Below, piece by piece: positions 5,697-7,836 of a DNA stretch of 7,836 bases; the stretch's first letter is position 1, and every line of letters starts with the position of its first letter. The notes beneath the pieces are model-generated. The model was not told the DNA's origin. It made no database searches and saw only the letters and a program-made list of their open reading frames with translations. The position numbers and the translations under genes were made by a program. The stretch is from CAYNTC01 sp964432925 (GTDB lineage: Bacteria; Planctomycetota; Phycisphaerae; Sedimentisphaerales; Anaerobacaceae). Where the stretch lies: assembly GCA_964432925.1 (NCBI GenBank), contig CAYSPM010000135.1:1-7836 (forward strand), in the 5' to 3' direction.

Positions 5697-7325
5697 ATGC
5701 CGCCAGGCAAACGACAACAAAGCAGTGCTATGCTCTACACGCTCATAACATTTGTTGGACTTTTCATTGCCGCGACTACTGTTGCAGTTATTTACTATGT
5801 CAGAGCTGAAGAATATAGGACTAATGCAGCCACATTGGAGAGCCAAATCAACGAGTTAGCAACCAAAGATGAAATCCGAAATCTAGGAACCTTGGTAGGA
5901 ACAAGCTTACCAGGTAAAAGCAGACTCGGCACAATGGTCGATTACCTGGATAAGACAGCGTCATTGATTATGGGCAGCCCTCTCGATCCGACATCTGCTG
6001 AAGTGAAAATCAACAACGCTCAAATCCGAGCAAACGAATCCATCAAGCAAGCACAACAACATATTGAGTCGGAGATACTCGATCCCAATACTACGGGGCT
6101 CGTCTCAACAATTGACAAAATGTATATCGAATTAACAAACGTCACGAACGCAAGAACTGCTCTGAAAGAACAACTCACAAAACTGCAGCAACAATTTGAC
6201 GATGCCAGACAAGCCAGCCTCGAAAAAGAACAGGAACTAACAACCGAAAAAGAAACATACTACCAGCAGGTCATGGACATCACTGAGGAGCACAATAAGC
6301 TTAAGAGCCTTATGGAACAGACGTCCGAAGAGCGGGTCCAGACTCTGATGGCCGAACTGCAACAAAAAGAAGATAACTCCAAAAGACTGAGTGACGAACT
6401 ATCGGAAACACAGGCAAGACTGGAAATGACAAGTGGCAGACTAAACCGAATGCTGGAAGAACTTCAGAAAATAAGACCGCAGCCGGACCGTGAGGTGACT
6501 GCATTTCAGCCAGATGGTGAAGTGGTTTTAGTTGATGAGCAGATGAAAGTCGTACACTTGAGTTTGGGAAGTAACGATGGTGTCTACCAAGGCTTGACAT
6601 TCTCAGTATATGACAAAAACATGCCTATTCCCAAGAGTGGTGTGGGAAAAGCCGAGGTCGAAGTATTCGCTGTCGACAAGAACATTTCAATAGCACGTAT
6701 TCTACCTCCTATCAATTATGAAACAACCCTCGCTGAACTGCATGTTGAGTTTACTGATTCAACTCAAGTCGCGCAAATTATGCTTTCGCTTGAAAAGCCA
6801 TTCAACGAACGAGCTCAAGATTTTGAGGAATTTGCCAGGGGATCACCAAAAAAACTTAAAATTCTCAATAACCTCGCAACAGCGCACGAACAACGAAAGA
6901 ACAAAAGACCCATTGCGACAGAAGATTTCGTATTGAATCTGATTTGGGACAAAGGCAAGACAAATGAATTTGCAATCGCTGGCGATTTCGATGTTGACGG
7001 TGACGGCTACTTTGATTATGACGCTATCGACAAGATAAGAAAACGCATCGTAGACTGGGGTAGTACAGTTGCAAACGAAGTATCCGTCGAGACCGATTAT
7101 GTAGTTCTTGGCATTAAACCCCCGCTACTACAACGGCCTACAATTGAGGATTTGGAATTGGATCCAATGGCAGAGCAGAAGTACACTGAAGCGCAAGAAA
7201 GAAGGACACATTACGAACAAATCCAGAACAACGCACAATCTTTATCTATTCCTATATTCGGATATGAAAGATTCCTTTATCTGATCGGCTACAAGGAACA
7301 AGCAAGCAAACCTGGCGCATTTTAA
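5697..7325 (+). CDS. Membrane-anchored coiled-coil protein with C-terminal BRCT-like/EF-hand-like region, unknown function
   Basis: The product has 542 residues; I cannot assign a function. One membrane segment lies at about 12-34 (MLYTLITFVGLFIAATTVAV), after a short basic head, so most of the protein should face the periplasm. Gln/Glu/Lys-rich coiled coil covers about 38-60 and 140-258. Residues about 265-335 form a small beta-rich domain (DGEVVLVDEQ, LGSNDGVYQGLTFSVYDK). A further helical stretch lies at about 360-405. Residues 424-472 resemble a BRCT fold: FAIAGDF, IRKRIVDWGSTV, then TDYVVLG. Inside it, DVDGDGYFDYDA (432-443) looks like an EF-hand or dockerin-type calcium loop, with Asp at positions 1, 3, 5 and 9 but Ala at 12. 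The end IFGYERFLYLIGY is conserved-looking. A good ribosome site and promoter precede it. A structural or envelope-organising role is a guess from architecture. It has a similar layout to uncharacterised planctomycetal proteins, as far as I recall. Confidence 0.85.
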   Translation: MPPGKRQQSSAMLYTLITFVGLFIAATTVAVIYYVRAEEYRTNAATLESQINELATKDEIRNLGTLVGTSLPGKSRLGTMVDYLDKTASLIMGSPLDPTSAEVKINNAQIRANESIKQAQQHIESEILDPNTTGLVSTIDKMYIELTNVTNARTALKEQLTKLQQQFDDARQASLEKEQELTTEKETYYQQVMDITEEHNKLKSLMEQTSEERVQTLMAELQQKEDNSKRLSDELSETQARLEMTSGRLNRMLEELQKIRPQPDREVTAFQPDGEVVLVDEQMKVVHLSLGSNDGVYQGLTFSVYDKNMPIPKSGVGKAEVEVFAVDKNISIARILPPINYETTLAELHVEFTDSTQVAQIMLSLEKPFNERAQDFEEFARGSPKKLKILNNLATAHEQRKNKRPIATEDFVLNLIWDKGKTNEFAIAGDFDVDGDGYFDYDAIDKIRKRIVDWGSTVANEVSVETDYVVLGIKPPLLQRPTIEDLELDPMAEQKYTEAQERRTHYEQIQNNAQSLSIPIFGYERFLYLIGYKEQASKPGAF

Positions 7326-7407
7326 TAAACCGATAAACCCTCTCGTATAACTTTCAAGTCGCTGGCCCACCGTCTTTTTAAGGCGTCCATTCTACAGTAC
7401 GAGCCAC
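7326..7407. other. Convergent intergenic gap, no clear terminator
   Basis: The 82 bases between the two converging stop codons should end both transcripts, but I find no compact GC-rich hairpin followed by a T-run on either strand. The only pairing seen, CTCGTA with TACGAG, spans a 50-base loop. Termination may be Rho-dependent or occur inside the neighbouring genes. Confidence 0.5.
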
Positions 7408-7836
7408 CTAATACCTGCCTGGCTCCACACCAATTGAGGCCACAAAAATGTCACCTGTGTACAGACCTGATTTTGCCGGATTCGTAAATCCCTTTTTAAC
7501 CGCGACGAACGTCACGGTATATGCTGCCTTGATAGCGGCACCAAGCGGTTCACCAATATCACAATCAAGCCCGGAGGGAGTATCCACAGCCAAGATTGGA
7601 CGATCCAGCGCATTTATCGTTTCTATTAACGCCTTATACCCATCGCTAAGCTGACCACGCAAGCCCGTGCCAAAGACGGCATCAACAACCATATCAGCAC
7701 CCGCTGCTAAGGTGTTGACCTGACCGGCGAGACCGCCGGTGTCCAGTCTAAGCTGCTCAATCGGCTGACCCATCCGTTCCAAGATGTCAAAGTTTATCTT
7801 GGCATCACCGGCGATCTTTTCACGATCTCCACATAC
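7408..7836 (-). CDS. nnrE: NAD(P)H-hydrate epimerase, C-terminal part (5' end beyond window)
   Basis: The frame is open from the right edge to TAG at 7410-7408, giving 142 residues; about 80 N-terminal residues, including the usual GNNGGDG loop, lie outside. Visible signatures of the YjeF N-terminal family are MVVDAVFGTGLRG (potassium/ligand-site region), ILAVDTPSGLDCDIGEPLG (the D-[IVT]-P-S-G-L-D motif with its catalytic-site Asp), TVTFVAVKKGF and YTGDIFVASIGV at the end. The enzyme epimerises R- and S-NAD(P)HX, damaged hydrated cofactors, so that the partner dehydratase NnrD can repair them. This copy stops after the epimerase domain, so it is not the NnrE-NnrD fusion found in E. coli YjeF; an NnrD gene is not in the window. 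A TTG at 7782 is not the start, because conserved sequence (VCGDREKIAGDAKINFDIL) continues upstream of it. Confidence 0.92.
   Translation of the reverse strand, partial: VCGDREKIAGDAKINFDILERMGQPIEQLRLDTGGLAGQVNTLAAGADMVVDAVFGTGLRGQLSDGYKALIETINALDRPILAVDTPSGLDCDIGEPLGAAIKAAYTVTFVAVKKGFTNPAKSGLYTGDIFVASIGVEPGRY

Noticed and set aside
7342..7403. Inverted repeat CTCGTA/TACGAG between the convergent genes
   Set aside because: A six-base stem with a 50-base loop is expected by chance and does not form a terminator.
1..7836. Mobile element, CRISPR, toxin-antitoxin or other defence system
   Set aside because: No transposase, integrase, direct-repeat array, or toxin/antitoxin-like pair was found on either strand; the genes are mostly housekeeping or envelope-related.

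Overview
The window holds eight protein-coding loci, two of them cut by the window edges, plus a decayed stretch. The base composition is moderate. No single marker fixes the organism. The mix of an N-terminally anchored SGNH-type protein, an HflK without its usual Gly/Pro-rich N-terminus, several RluB-type sequences, and a coiled-coil protein ending in a BRCT-like/EF-hand-like region resembles Planctomycetota, perhaps Phycisphaerae. That placement rests on recalled family resemblance and is tentative.

Layout. From 1 to 4690 everything reads on the minus strand. In transcription order: a UbiA-family prenyltransferase of the decaprenyl-phosphate phosphoribosyltransferase type (4690-3776), an RluB-type 23S rRNA pseudouridine synthase (3721-2984), hflK (2830-1805) and hflC (1808-948) overlapping by ATGA, then about 340 bases with two degenerate copies of the 3' end of an RluB-type gene (947-855 and about 774-607), and last the 5' part of a membrane-anchored SGNH/GDSL-like protein (488-1, running off the left edge). 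From 4872 to 7325 reading is on the plus strand: an HAD-superfamily phosphatase (4872-5555) and a 542-residue membrane-anchored coiled-coil protein of unknown function (5697-7325). At the right edge, convergent with the latter, is the 3' part of nnrE, NAD(P)H-hydrate epimerase (7836-7408).

How the parts relate. HflK and HflC form the membrane SPFH complex that modulates FtsH in other bacteria; their start/stop overlap, strong internal ribosome site and upstream sigma70-like promoter make a clear two-gene operon. The UbiA-type enzyme and the HAD phosphatase are divergent across about 180 bases that contain a 27-base near-perfect inverted repeat beside a candidate promoter. A polyprenyl-phosphate phosphoribose pathway needs a dephosphorylation step after the UbiA enzyme, so a functional pairing is possible but unproven. 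NnrE, RluB and HflKC are housekeeping genes.

I see no CRISPR array, transposase, integrase, tRNA, rRNA or convincing defence system. The least ordinary items are the repeated RluB 3'-end remnants behind hflC, the palindromic operator-like site, the unknown coiled-coil/BRCT-like protein, and a short interspersed repeat apparently absorbed into the hflK 3' end.
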